Source: Linyphia triangularis
Lineage: Eukaryota > Arthropoda > Arachnida > Araneae > Linyphiidae
Direction of reading: 5' to 3'
Assembly: GCA_963978545.1 (NCBI GenBank)
Contig: OZ021730.1
Location: 2,922,701-2,986,700, forward strand
Length of the DNA: 64,000 bases
Below are positions 48,981-60,055 of this stretch, piece after piece (the first letter of the stretch is position 1; every line of letters starts with the position of its first letter). The notes beneath the pieces were generated by a model. That model was not told where the DNA came from and did not search any database. It saw only the letters and a program-made list of their open reading frames with translations. Position numbers and translations under genes: made by a program.

Positions 48981-50304
48981 GGGCTATTTTTTTACGTCTT
49001 TTTTTTTCAATCAATTTAATAACTTCTGACTTAGAGTTCAGAGATATAGGACCTGTTTTCCTGATATGTCTAAACCAAAGCGTAAAGCCAAAACTGCTAG
49101 TGCCCCGGCACCAAGCAAGGCTGTTACGAACGATATTGCTGTTCCGGCTCCTGTAGGTGAAAAGTCAAGAGTAAGGTTAGTAGGAAACTGCTGCCCCTCT
49201 TTGTGATGGAATTTCCTGGAGACCAAGAGTGTCCAATCCTGGACCTCTCTTCTATTCGTAAATGTTACGATTGAGCCTTTACTTAGCAAACGTGGCTGAG
49301 CGAGAGGATCGATCCAATGCTACAAGTGTCAGCGGTTCGGTGCCCACTTGACTGCGTTTTGCATTTTCACCACCAGATGTAGCCACTGCTCACTAAACCA
49401 CCCCAGTCGTGAGTGCCCAAACAAGGAGGACATTAAATTGTGCTGCAATTGTGGTGCCAATCACCCTAGTTCTTCTCTTTCCTGTCCTGCTAGGATTGAG
49501 TTTCAATCAAATGGGAAAAGAGAGTCCGCTGTCAAGAGGGCGATGGCTCCCTCTGCTCCCAAATCCACTTCATATCCCAGCAATTCTACCCGATTTTTGC
49601 CGAGACCGCTTGCGGTTAAAGCATTAATTAAGAAAACATATGCGGAAGTCGCATGCCAAGCAACATGTCATACTCCAGATCCCCCAGTCAACACGGTGAC
49701 TGGCCCTGTTGTTTTGACCCCCATTCAGACTGACAATTTTGTTTCCCAAGTTGAATTGCAATTCATTGTTCACTAGAGTGCAAATGCACCTTTATGTACT
49801 TAGACTCCATGATTGAAGCTAGTTTCCCAAGTCTGGATAAATGCCTCGATTGGACCAAGGAGCACGCACCCTTTTTTGTGCCTGCTGTTGCCCCCTTATC
49901 AAATGTCCATTCCCATCAATACCTTTAGATTAAGGTTGACTCCTCCCACCTGCCATTTCCTCGTTTCTTACTGGATGCCGAGTTCTACCTGCTTCTGAAG
50001 TCAGAGAGCGTTTTAAATTATTTGCCTCTTCACCTGTGTCGTCCTGTCCGTCCTATTTCCCCATGCCATGCCAATGATGACTACTACAACTTCGACGATC
50101 TCCCTTCGGGCTCTCTTATGACCAGTGGCATAGTGCCTCCGGGCTGAAACCATTTAAAATCCATCATCAAAGTCTTTGTTTACGTTTTTACTATGTCAAT
50201 TAGATCTGACTTAACTGCTACATTTTGCCTTTTCAGGCCCATTTTGATAAGTGGAACAGTGCCTTCGGGCTGGCCCCACTTAAAACTAATATTATAGTAT
50301 AGAG
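48981..50304 (+). mobile_element. G-d: second gag-only unit, internally deleted
   Basis: Follows G-c head-to-tail with the same leader (tttttttacgtc...ctgacttagag). It lacks ~440 bp of ORF1 between the acidic linker and the PRE_C2HC region, but has a longer 3' end than G-c. That end includes GCCTCCGGGC at 50135-50144 and GTGGAACAGTGCCTTCGGGC at 50251-50270, close to the J1-a 3' end. A hAT-like MITE is inserted at its very end. Confidence 0.78.
49066..49929 (+). pseudogene. Gag-like ORF1 of G-d, deleted and frameshifted
   Basis: MSKPKRKAKTASAPAPSKAV, then the deletion joins into the next region out of frame. From about 49310 the knuckle region is readable (QCYKCQRFGAHLTAFC, CSHCSLNHPSREC, CCNCGANHPSSSLSC), then VKRAMAPSAP and TYAEVA. 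Another shift near 49770 precedes the C-terminal tail (LDKCLDWTKEHAPFF by comparison with G-c). Confidence 0.8.
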
Positions 50305-50985
50305 CATCGTCCGCCACTAACTTTTAGAGCCGGGCAGTATGACTTACGTTGGAGCTTTTCGCTGGCCAAACAAACCAAACTATGTATCTTTAATTATTAG
50401 TAATTTAAAAATACATAGCATTTCTGAAAACAGAAAAAATATATATATTTTTTTATTTTAATAAAATTATTATTGATATTCGATTATTTTTTTTTTCTTC
50501 GAATAATTTTTAAAAAATATTCTTTTTCAATATTAGGAAATCAAAGTCTAAAAAAGAAGTGAATCTATTGTTTCGACGTGAGAGTGTGACTTGACATAAT
50601 TTTTAATAAAAGAATTTAAACTGTACTTCCAGATTACTCCGTTTTAGTTGATATCAATTGTGAGTCGATGGCGATCCAAATCATTCAGTTTATTTTATGA
50701 TAGAGTCGATTTCTTTCGGAGTATTTGTTGCATTCAATTTTAATAAATTGTCCAAATGAGATGCAGTTAAGTTATTCCTGAATTTATTCTTGATGAAGCT
50801 TCTTCATACAGTTTCTTCGGGCACGTAGTGGAGAACTCTGTTCTACATATTTAACACATTATTTTGGATAAATTACAGTAATGTAAAATAAAAGATCCAT
50901 GCCATGAAATTTGACTTTTTTATAACATCTGTGGTGCCGGCGGGCCGCATAAAAATCTATCGCGGGCCGCGTCGTGGCTAACGCT
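50305..50985. mobile_element. hAT-like MITE, third copy with its own target duplication
   Basis: Begins CATCGTCCGCCACTAACTTTTA and ends, inverted, AGCGTTAGCCACGACGCGG. Flanked by gtatagag on both sides (50297-50304, 50986-50993). It is related to, but clearly diverged from, the 22294 and 28475 copies, and lacks the TTAA fold-back. Confidence 0.8.
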
Positions 50986-51360
50986 GTATAGAGGAGTAAA
51001 ATTAAGCACCACTAGTATTTTATTTTCATTTGTGATTTAAAATCATTAGAAATCATGAGTTTTGGAAGTTCACATACATTTCATGCGTGTACAGCCCTCC
51101 AGGTAGCAATATCACAAAGCAACACCTTGATCACCTTATTCTATCCTCACGTCAAACCATCCTTGGAGGTGATCTAAAGGCTAAAAAATAAATTTGGGGA
51201 TGTAGAATAACTAATAAAAACGACAAAACCATTGGAAATTTACTAAGCTGGACTAGCCTTAAAGTCGTTGCCCACTTCAACCAACATATTATCCAGTATT
51301 CAGAAACCGCTATCCGGATATCTTGGACATTATTATCACAAACATTCCCATCAGTGCTGA

Positions 51361-51537
51361 GCCGACCAAACGGTATAGTGGTTAGCATACTAGCTTCTAG
51401 ACCACGAGGTTGCGGGTTCGAGCCCCGTGTAAAGCATCGGTGTTTGTAAATGTATGTTTGCTTGTCAAATGACGAATGTTTCGGCGCATTTTGGCCCTCG
51501 TGTTGCAGACGGCGCCAGATAATCTGAAAACAACCAA
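51361..51537 (+). mobile_element. tRNA-derived SINE
   Basis: The head looks like a tRNA: A-box-like TAGTGGTTAGCATACTAG at ~51375-51392 and B-box-like GGTTCGAGCCC at 51415-51425. An unrelated ~110-bp body follows. Flanked by cccatcagtgctga (51347-51360) and cccatcattactga (51538-51551), a 14-bp target duplication with two changes. J2-a has the uninterrupted site. Confidence 0.85.
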
Positions 51538-52824
51538 CCCATCATTACTGAAGTTTTAAATGAACTCTCATCAGACCACACGCTTGTCTTTTCTACCTTA
51601 GGTATGGACTCAACGTGCTGAACGCCAAATTGCTAACACCGATTGGTAACTTTTCCTTAACATTCTTACCATCAACCACTGCAGAACGTCTACTACCAGG
51701 AGTGAAAGTTGTACCTCAATGGAACGGGGAGTAACTACCTGGAGGCAGGATACTATGGTAGAGGGTTCGAATAACCAAATTCTTACTGTCACAGACCTAT
51801 ATGAATGCATCGAGTCGCTGTCTATAAAAGTGAAGAAAGCTCATGCCGCAGCAACCACTTACAAACACTTCAAACCTAATTATTTGGTCCTTCCAACTAC
51901 CACCCGAAATCTCATTAAATATAGAAACTATACAAGAGAGAAATGGCAGCGCACCTGAGACCCAAAATTCAGAACACTAGTTAATGCACTGAACAAAGAA
52001 ATTAAAGAACTGACAAGGGAAAGCAGAGAATCCACATGGAATGAAAAAGTCGTCTCCTTAGCTGCGGAGGATAACAGCCTCTTGCAGATGTCCAAAGCAC
52101 TAAGAAAAGATAAGAACATTGACAGACCCCTCCAAGTTGAAACTGGACTACTCTACACTGAATCTGATAAAGCCTCTGCATTTTCGGATTCCTTGGAACT
52201 GAAATTCAAGGAGAATGTGGAACCTACAGACGATACCTTCGAGGAGACCATCCGTAGGAGGGTCAACAACTGGACCGCATCAACACCAGTCCAGGGCTCT
52301 ATCACTAAGACAGACCCTGAAGAAATTAAAATCATTATAAGAAAACTAAAAAGTCACAAGACTCCAGGAGGCGATAACATCACACATCGAATGATTCGGA
52401 ACGTCCCTGAATGCATTATCAACACAATCGTTACTATATGCAACTCGGCTCTCCACCACGCATACTTTCCACAAAAATGGAAGGAAGCAGAAGTCATACT
52501 CGTCCTAAAGCCAAACAAAAACACGGTCAGGCCTTCAAGTTACAGACCGATCAGTCTCCTACCCTGCTTAGCCAAGGTATTCGAGAGGGTTATTCTCAAC
52601 AGACTGAAACAGTATCTACATCATATCCCTGTTGAACAGCACGGCTTCATGCCTGGCCGCTCAACGACCCACCAACTTGTCAGAATCCTGGAATTCACAG
52701 GAGAAGCATTACACAACAAACAGTCAACTGCACTCCTTATGTTGGATGTTGCGAAAGCATTTGACCGGGTCTTTCACAAGGGTCGGCTTTTCAAACTAAT
52801 AAATTTGGGATTCCCACATGATAT

Positions 52825-53494
52825 TGTTGCGTTAGTAGGGTTCGAAAGATTTGAAGCCAAAGCAGATGAAAACTTTCAGAAATGTATTCCAAAATAACTA
52901 ACTTTTCACAGTTCTCTTACAGCTCCAGAACTTCTCGTTCTAGTAGACACAATACAGCTCTATCACCTCAATAGAGCACAAAACAGCAGTTAAAAACTTG
53001 ACAACAACTGCCAAATCGCCGCAAAAGACAATGCAATACAGTTCGCTCAGTATCTCCAGTCAACTAATTCAGTGACTCAAAATCCAAGAACTAACTCATC
53101 TCATGGCCGGGCTTATATATAGGGGAGAAGAACATACGTGAAAATTCTAGAGATAGATATTTGGAGAACTTTCCAGATCGTAGTCGAAAAGTCATGTACA
53201 TGGGATACATGTACCTATACATGTACCGAAAATGTCGCCAAAACCGTCACCAACTTGGCTCTATCTCGCCAATTTGGCGAGATTCCCATAACCATAATGT
53301 TAAATGCCCTGCTCCTTAAAACTCGCTTCCCAGAGTTACCTCTGTAAAACCCATTATCAAGCATTGAGAGGCTCATTGCAGGGAAACCAAACTAACGACG
53401 AACTATTGCACTGCCTTAAGCGAAATGTACATAAACATTTCTATTTACAAAATTAGCACTACGAAATACTTACAAATATACAAAATTCGTAACA
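52825..53494. mobile_element. Solo LTR, probably Gypsy type
   Basis: Starts TGTTGCG and ends CGTAACA (inverted ends), flanked by the 4-bp duplication atat (52821-52824, 53495-53498), which fits Gypsy-type integration. J2-a gives the uninterrupted sequence. A TATA box (cttatatataggggag) lies near 53110, so the LTR likely reads rightward. No internal retroviral genes remain, implying loss by LTR-LTR recombination. Confidence 0.8.
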
Positions 53495-53569
53495 ATATTA
53501 TCCATATAATCAAATCACTCCTTAAAGACAGAGCATTCAAAGTCAGAGTTGGCCGCATTTTGTTTCAAA

Positions 53570-53880
53570 AAGTCACCGCATTTCCCTTTTTCTCCCCTGA
53601 AGAATTCCTTCGAACAACTGGTTTCGCTGCATATTGCAAATGTAACATTCCAAATTAGTACATTAACGTAGCTTTTTAATGGTGCCTCTTAAAATTTACA
53701 CAAATAAGGAAAGAAAATGCTGTATATCAGTTGCCAATATGTATTGAATAAATTTATTAAGATATGTAAATGGAATTACTAGCTGTTTAACAGTTAAAGT
53801 TGCAGCTATGTTTGTATTAATTTCAATAATTAAATACCAAAGGAATTAAAAAAAAAGACCAATAAAATAAAAATGTTATG
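53570..53880. repeat. Degenerate remnant of repeat R
   Basis: Patches resemble 180-300 and 1360-1410 of copy 1: gaagaattccttc, tggtgcctcttaaaattta, aataaggaaaga and aatttcaataat.aaataccaaag. Large parts between are deleted. Confidence 0.55.
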
Positions 53881-55394
53881 AAGTAAACAATTTAAAATTG
53901 AATTTCAATGTCAGCCATATATCTGAAATTCAATTCCTCATAATGAAGCGCAATTCTAAAAATAAGAAAAGCCTTTGTCGAAAGATATTTCGACCCATTA
54001 AATACGCTTTTGAAATATATAGACTTTTTATCCTATAAAACACTATGGTGGAATAGCAAGTGAAATTTATTAACAAGAAAAAATGTCGAATTACAAATTT
54101 TTCTTAGCAACCGTCGTCAATGCGTTAGAAGTTGTTAGAATGGAAGAAAAGGACCTAGTAACATTTGATGTAATATATGAAATGTAATACAAATTATTTT
54201 TGAAAGCATGGTTGGATTTTTAAATCTAATACTAATCACATATATTTTAAGCACTCGACTCGTCAAATTTAATACACCATCCAATTCATTGAAATAAATT
54301 GTTTTTTAAGAACAAGACCTTACGAATAAATGTAATTCTCAAGATGAACTGAAATTGTGTTGAAGATCCTGTAAACTTTTTGTATTCTAGAATGTTTGTG
54401 GAGTAATTATCTAACATTGTAAAATTATTTATCCTATACTTTGTCAATTTGTAATCTGCAATTTTGGTGTTTTCTATTTAGTTTTGTGTAAATTATGTTT
54501 TTTATATTAATTTATTTGGACATTCGTTCATGGTTTTTTGTTTAGAAACTCGACTCTAGATGGCAGCATGATACACTTCAAGCATTATTTTTCTATCTTG
54601 AACAGCGAAAATTTGTTGTTAAAATGCCGACTCGGCAATAAAAAAACATGTAAATAAAAAATATTATTAGGCCTTAATAAAACATTAAAAGATATTTTGC
54701 TATTAAATACAGCAGGTCAGTCCAAATACCCCCTTACTAAACGTTTCTTCAAGATTATTTTCTTATCTGGAAACTTTCCACTAGATGGCAGCATGATTGG
54801 ATCAAATAAATTGCTTTGCAATTATTAATATAATTACGGTAATACTGCATGATGACAACTAATATGTATGAGCTAATAATATTTCGTTTTTGGGACGCAA
54901 ACAGTTCAAATTATACGGATTAAAGAATTCTAGAAAATAAATTAGCACACAAAAAGTTCAGAACGAAAATTAAATATATTGGTGGGACAAATGTTGGATA
55001 TTATTTTGTAATATCCCTTACCTTTAACTATCCAGGATTTTTTAGTGAAAAACGACTGCTGATTAATCAAATAATGCTGGAAAGCGCCATTTGTTGTAAA
55101 AGGAAGGGATTTTCTTGCGGTAAAAAAATATTTTCCGGTCATAACTGAATTTTGTCAATTATCTTTAATTTTGGATTACCTGGCAAAAAAAGAAAATAAT
55201 GCATGGAACATGGAACTAACATTTTAAATTTTGATTAAAGCCTTGTTTTAGACAAAAAGTTACTATTGCACTTTGGTAATAGGGAAATTTGGCAAGATAT
55301 CCGTTTTTGTAGTCTAAAATATTTTCGAACTTGGTGGCTTTAAAATGGTACTATGTTCTTTAGGATATTCAAAATACTTTTTAAACTGTGTACA
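53881..55394. other. Intergenic DNA, no gene seen
   Basis: AT-rich and apparently unique. It holds two similar motifs in the same orientation, CTCTAGATGGCAGCATG (~54554) and CCACTAGATGGCAGCATG (54778-54795), resembling arthropod CTCF sites. Confidence 0.5.
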
Positions 55395-55700
55395 TTTTTA
55401 TGACGGGTTAAGCCCGCAACTTTAAAATGAATTTATGAGGAACTAGTTTTTATCAGTGTATAAACCAAGTGAAAACAGTACTCTTGGGCTTATGACCCGG
55501 GATTTAAAAAATAAAACGCGTACTGGTACGCATAATAAATAGAAAGCAATACCCTTTTACCCTTGGGGTTAAGGCCAAGGGTAAAAATACATACAACGTG
55601 TACTGGTGCGCATAATAAATTTAGAAAACAATACCTTTAGGCTTAAGGGAGGTGAAAAATTAAACCTGTACTGGTAAACATAATAAATAGAAAACAAGTT
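55395..55700. repeat. Orphan tandem hairpin array
   Basis: Three units share (A)C(G/C)TGTACTGGT...cataataaat(a)gaaa (ACTGGT near 55522, 55602 and 55670). Hairpins: CGGG-ttaag-CCCG at 55404-55416; GCGTAC-tg-GTACGC at 55518-55531; and a perfect 10-bp stem TTACCCTTGG / CCAAGGGTAA at 55557-55584. The layout recalls the 3' UTRs of the J1 and J4 elements, but no ORF2 is adjacent on either strand. Confidence 0.65.
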
Positions 55701-57614
55701 TTGAATAATATTTTTATTTAACAGTTAATAAGGCATCTGAAATACAAAGTGAAACTAGAGAAGCGCTATGATACAAAGGCCGCCGTTGATCAATCTCTCA
55801 CATCTGTACAAACATCTATACAAACTAAAAATGATCACATCAAACCTTACTAAAGCCCTGCTCAAAAGGAATGAAAGTCACTTTTCTCATAACTTACGTC
55901 TTTTTCACACACTTGAAGATTTTTACACACATATCGTTATTATACAATGTATTTTGCATCAGGTTCAGCTTTCAGACTTAAAATTATTTAAAAGCATTAA
56001 CATCCATTACAGTCAGGACATTTTAAAGTAATTAGGCATATCCAAAAAAGGTGAATGCTGACATTTTTTTAAATTCCCCCCAACTTAAGTTATACCAATA
56101 TGTATTCGGAAAAAATTCCTCACGAATTGCTATTTGGTAACTTTAATTAAGATCTACTAATATTAGCTGCTAATAGCTAATAAAAAACAAGATTACCATA
56201 AAAAACTACAGGTGATAATTCACAAGAAAATAATCAACAGGTAAAATTACCTAGAATTACTGAACTTGTGTTTATATAATTCACTTCAAAAGAAGAATAT
56301 ATAAGCTTTATTTTTAAAAAGAACCACTAAATTAATTTCAGCTACCTATTATAGATAAAAAAAATAAATAGTATAATTATATTATAAGAAAAGTGATAAC
56401 TCAAGAATAGTATAAAAGCCTAATATGATAAACGTCGTCACAGTTTTAAAAAAAATTTGCCTTTATTTACCCAGACTCTACCAGAAATTTTCCATATTCT
56501 ATACGACATTCAAAAGAACATAAGAACAAACACCCAACCAGCGGGCGGAAGCTCTAAAACGGGACATTTTATGAAATAATGAATTGCATTTTTATCTTCT
56601 CGACACAAATGTGTATTTTAATTAAAACAACTCTCAAAATATTATAGAATGCATGTTATAGTTACCTTGTCTCACGGTTAAAAAAGACAATTATTTGATG
56701 TATTATAATTTTCCTATGACACCCTGCATCTGTTATGAACTGACGCAAAATTCATTGAATACATATTTTTTTTTGTAAGAAGAAAGCACAGCTAAATTAA
56801 CTTCATAAGATTGAAAGATTTCAAATTAGTTTATTTTTCAACCAACTGGAGCTCTGACATCTAACTACAACTTCTGGGCAGATCATAAGCAGTTTCTGCT
56901 TTGCAAGCAAATAAAAACCAATTGAATTAACTCAAAACTATTCCTCATCTAATAATGTATGCCCTTGGTTACCAACAGGTGGGAACTTATTTGGGGTAGA
57001 GTTGTTAATATAAATCTCGATGGGGATTGTCGAACTTTCTTCAGCTTAAAATCAATACTAAACCCATGAACTATCCAGAAGTTCCGAATAGAGGTCAGAG
57101 AGCTGCAAGCAAGAGCAATAGAATAAACTCAGTTTGCGATGCAGCGCCCCCTATGCATCATTTCTGCCAAAGTTCGTCTGAATACTTACACATGAAATAC
57201 AGAAAAATAGCATATTGCACAGAACATTTAAATTCCCAAGCATCCAGGACAGATTATAGGACGAGATGATTTTTACAAAAATATGAAAGATGATTTCTTT
57301 TACAAAAACTACAACGTGATTCTGAGGATACTACAATATCGATCCCCTTCCAAATCTAAGATAGAAATGTGCTGAGCAAATGTCGCAAGAAAATAATGCG
57401 ATGTAAAAGATGGTATTAACAAAAATAGTACTTCTATTAGTAAAAACTATCAGGAAAATAGTTCAAAAATACGATTTCTTTCACTTAGGCACTTCTTGAG
57501 TAGAGTATATCCGTTTGTTTGAGGTAGAGTAGAGTACTATTCTAACACTTTCTATTAAGTTACTTTCAAATCAAAATGTGACATAATCTATCCATTAAAA
57601 ACAAAGATTCTTAA
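55701..57614. other. Intergenic or distal 3' UTR, no gene seen
   Basis: Frames at 55768-56031 and 57027-57269 have no recognisable motifs and atypical composition; I treat them as chance. AGCGCCCCCTATGCA at 57142 (inverse of a GGGGGCGCT core) is CTCF-like. Confidence 0.5.
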
Positions 57615-58112
57615 CCCTTAAATGCATATTGTTGCCTTTTCGATACATTCCTTAAATGCGTAGAATGTAGATCTCTTTATGTAGTAACCTTTGCATAGTG
57701 TTTTTATTTTAATTTTACCGAAACTATTTTATCGTTTTCGAACGCAACTATAATCCTTGACAGTTTATTTCTTTATCTGGGACAATTTTTATTGTTGGGG
57801 GCGCTGTTGTCTGAGTATAATATCATTTCGGCGGGTGTTACGAATTACGATAATTTATATAAAAAGTAATAAAAACACACAGGAAAAATTGTTTTCTGGT
57901 AAAAACAAGGTAGAGTAACGAATTATATTTATATTTTTGCATATACTGATAAATTTATGCGAGGAAAATGCAGCTTTTTTTGTGATGTAAAACTACATCA
58001 ATATGCAAAATCCTTTTGTTTTTTTTATTATTATTTTTCTCTTTAGCTACACCCATTTCTTAGTTGATTTCAAATTTTATTTATTGAAAATAAAATGTCA
58101 TGCATTTAAGGG
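57615..58112. mobile_element. TTAA-flanked MITE (piggyBac-like), 498 bp
   Basis: Perfect 13-bp inverted ends CCCTTAAATGCAT / ATGCATTTAAGGG with TTAA at 57611-57614 and 58113-58116. CCC(T) ends and a TTAA target fit piggyBac-type non-autonomous elements. There is no coding sequence. Confidence 0.8.
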
Positions 58113-60055
58113 TTAAACATGGGTTATTAAAGAATTACGTTTAGCAAAATACTATACTTGTTCATAATCAATATGAAAGTCTTTCCTTTTCTTATTTAAG
58201 ATTTATAAGATAATATAATATAGAAATTCTTATAACAAAACTGTAAAAACTTTAAATTGGTGTTTAGCTTAATTTAAAAGCCTCACTAAAAATATTCATT
58301 ACAGTAAAAATGCTTAATTCAAGAAATGTATCAAAAATTTATAATTCTTTAACAAGCACTATCAAATTATGAATTAAAATTTAAACTAAACCAGTATTAA
58401 GTATCCGGTACATAAGCTGGTGATAAAAGGGTTACGTCATATAAGCAGGGTTAAAATTTGTTAAATTTTTCTGTTCTTTAAAGGGAGGCAGAATAAAAAA
58501 TTATTAAACCTGAGAAAATAAAACACTTTAATTGGTAAATTGATAAATTAATAAAATTAGCCTATTTGTTAAAATAGTTTTTTTTTTAAAGAAAAGTTTA
58601 TACTTCAAATGAATGGTTGAAATTTGTATTCTTAAAAGCTTCCAATTTCAATTTAAACGTAAGGACTAGTATTAAAATTTGCATGAAACTTAACAATTTC
58701 GAACACCGACTGCGGCTGAAATGTAGTTTGGGAAATTTGCAGTTCGCTTTATTTCATTTTTTATCACAACGCGATTAGTAAGCCGCACGTTTTGGAAATA
58801 ATTTGATGTCTGTTCTCAGAATTGGTAGTACAAGATTCTACTAAAATGTTGTAATAGGTTTGCTTACCATGTAACAAATACAACATTCTCGCAACAAAGC
58901 CTCACTTGACTTTAAACCGCCAATACTAAAAAAAAAGCAGACTTAAAAACGAATTCTACGACTTGATTCTGCTGCATTGCATTCATCTGAATTGCAAACC
59001 TACTGTTTTACAATATACAACTCAAACATGGATGACCGTAATATTCACCGATTCGTAATATTCACACGAAATTATCATTTGGGAGACTGTTCCTACTCTT
59101 GCCAAGACACAGCCATGATATCAACGACTTTGCAACAATGTGAAATAGTATAATTTTTATACAAGTTCCGTAACCACATTGAAGACATAAGTTCTCGTGA
59201 TTTCGTTTGGTAACTTAATTACGTACACAAAATCTGTGAGCACACAATAACTTTGCAATAAAAGTCAAGCAAGTCCTGAGTGTGTAAGAATTACCACGCG
59301 AGTTTGAGCAACATTTCTTGTATAAAAGGACTTTGAGGAATACATCCTTTTTGTGGGCATGTTTAATTGTAAAAGTTAGAGTTTTTTTTTTAAAAAAGAC
59401 TTTGGTTCCTGAATCTTGTAGTTCGCTGAGTGTATGGTCCCTCTGGATTGAATGAAGACAAAGGCACAAAGGATTCGAAAGCTCCCTCCCACATAGTCAT
59501 GTCAAAATAAAGATTGTGCTAGGTAGCGCTTCCAACCTTGAAGGACACTTGAAAAATATTCTTCCACCAGAAGATAAAGAAACTGATTACACATAATTGC
59601 ATATGGACACTTATGAGCAAGACACTTGAAAGAAACATCACTTGAAGAAAATAATTTTGCATCAAGACGCAGAGGTTGAACAATTGTTTTTCTTCCGCTG
59701 TCCCAAACTATCTCGGGGCTCTTTTGAAATGTGGAGGAAACTCGGAAGAAGTGGAAGAGATTGAGTTTGTGCGTGTGCTCACTGAAGAACAGAATTTTAC
59801 CATCAAGGTAGGGATGTCATTAAGGCGGACGATGTTTTCTTACAAGAGCCATCAGAAACCGATTTTCGTCAAAATGCGATGACTTCGAAGATGTTAATTC
59901 CGAGACTTAAAAGTTTTGCGCTTGTGTCCAAACTCTGACGGCAGCACAGAATTCTGCATCAAGACGGTGGAAGTGGACAATGCTTCTTCAGTTTGTCCCT
60001 TAGAAACAGATCTTTTAATCAGCACTCGAAGCAAAAAAATAAAAAGTTCCGTTCT
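58113..60055 (-). other. Probable 3' UTR of the ELK-like gene
   Basis: No ORF is supported downstream of the ELK stop. The first canonical AATAAA on the minus strand is at 58748-58753, about 1.3 kb after the stop. An ATTAAA variant lies near 59360. Where the transcript ends is not visible from sequence alone. Confidence 0.4.
58748..58753 (-). terminator. Candidate polyadenylation signal of the ELK-like gene
   Basis: AATAAA on the minus strand, the nearest canonical hexamer after the stop codon at 60056. Confidence 0.3.

Larger units (their letters stand above)
51057..53568 (+). mobile_element. J2-b: second J2 element, truncated at both ends
   Basis: Closely matches J2-a from the endonuclease middle (GSSKFTYISCVYSPPS region) to RT (VRVGR). 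It is interrupted by a SINE (51361-51537) and a solo LTR (52825-53494). Repeat R-like sequence follows at about 53570. Confidence 0.85.
51057..53568 (+). pseudogene. J2-b ORF2 remnant
   Basis: Readable pieces: endonuclease middle with stops (a TAA at 51188 where J2-a has NSIWG); the J2-specific extra segment (SESCTSMERGVTTWRQD); linker 51719-51958 ending in TGA where J2-a has Trp (RTWDPKF); and RT 52082-52826 with SYRPISLLPCLAKVFERVI and MLDVAKAFDRV. After the solo LTR only ~25 codons remain (IIHIIKSLLKDRAFKVRVG). The PQGS and ADD motifs are lost. Confidence 0.82.

Noticed and set aside
51361..51432. Functional tRNA gene
   Set aside because: A- and B-boxes are present, but the acceptor stem does not close and the unit continues into a SINE body with target duplications.
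55768..56031. 87-codon ORF
   Set aside because: No recognisable domain, no neighbouring exon signals and composition like the surrounding AT-rich DNA.
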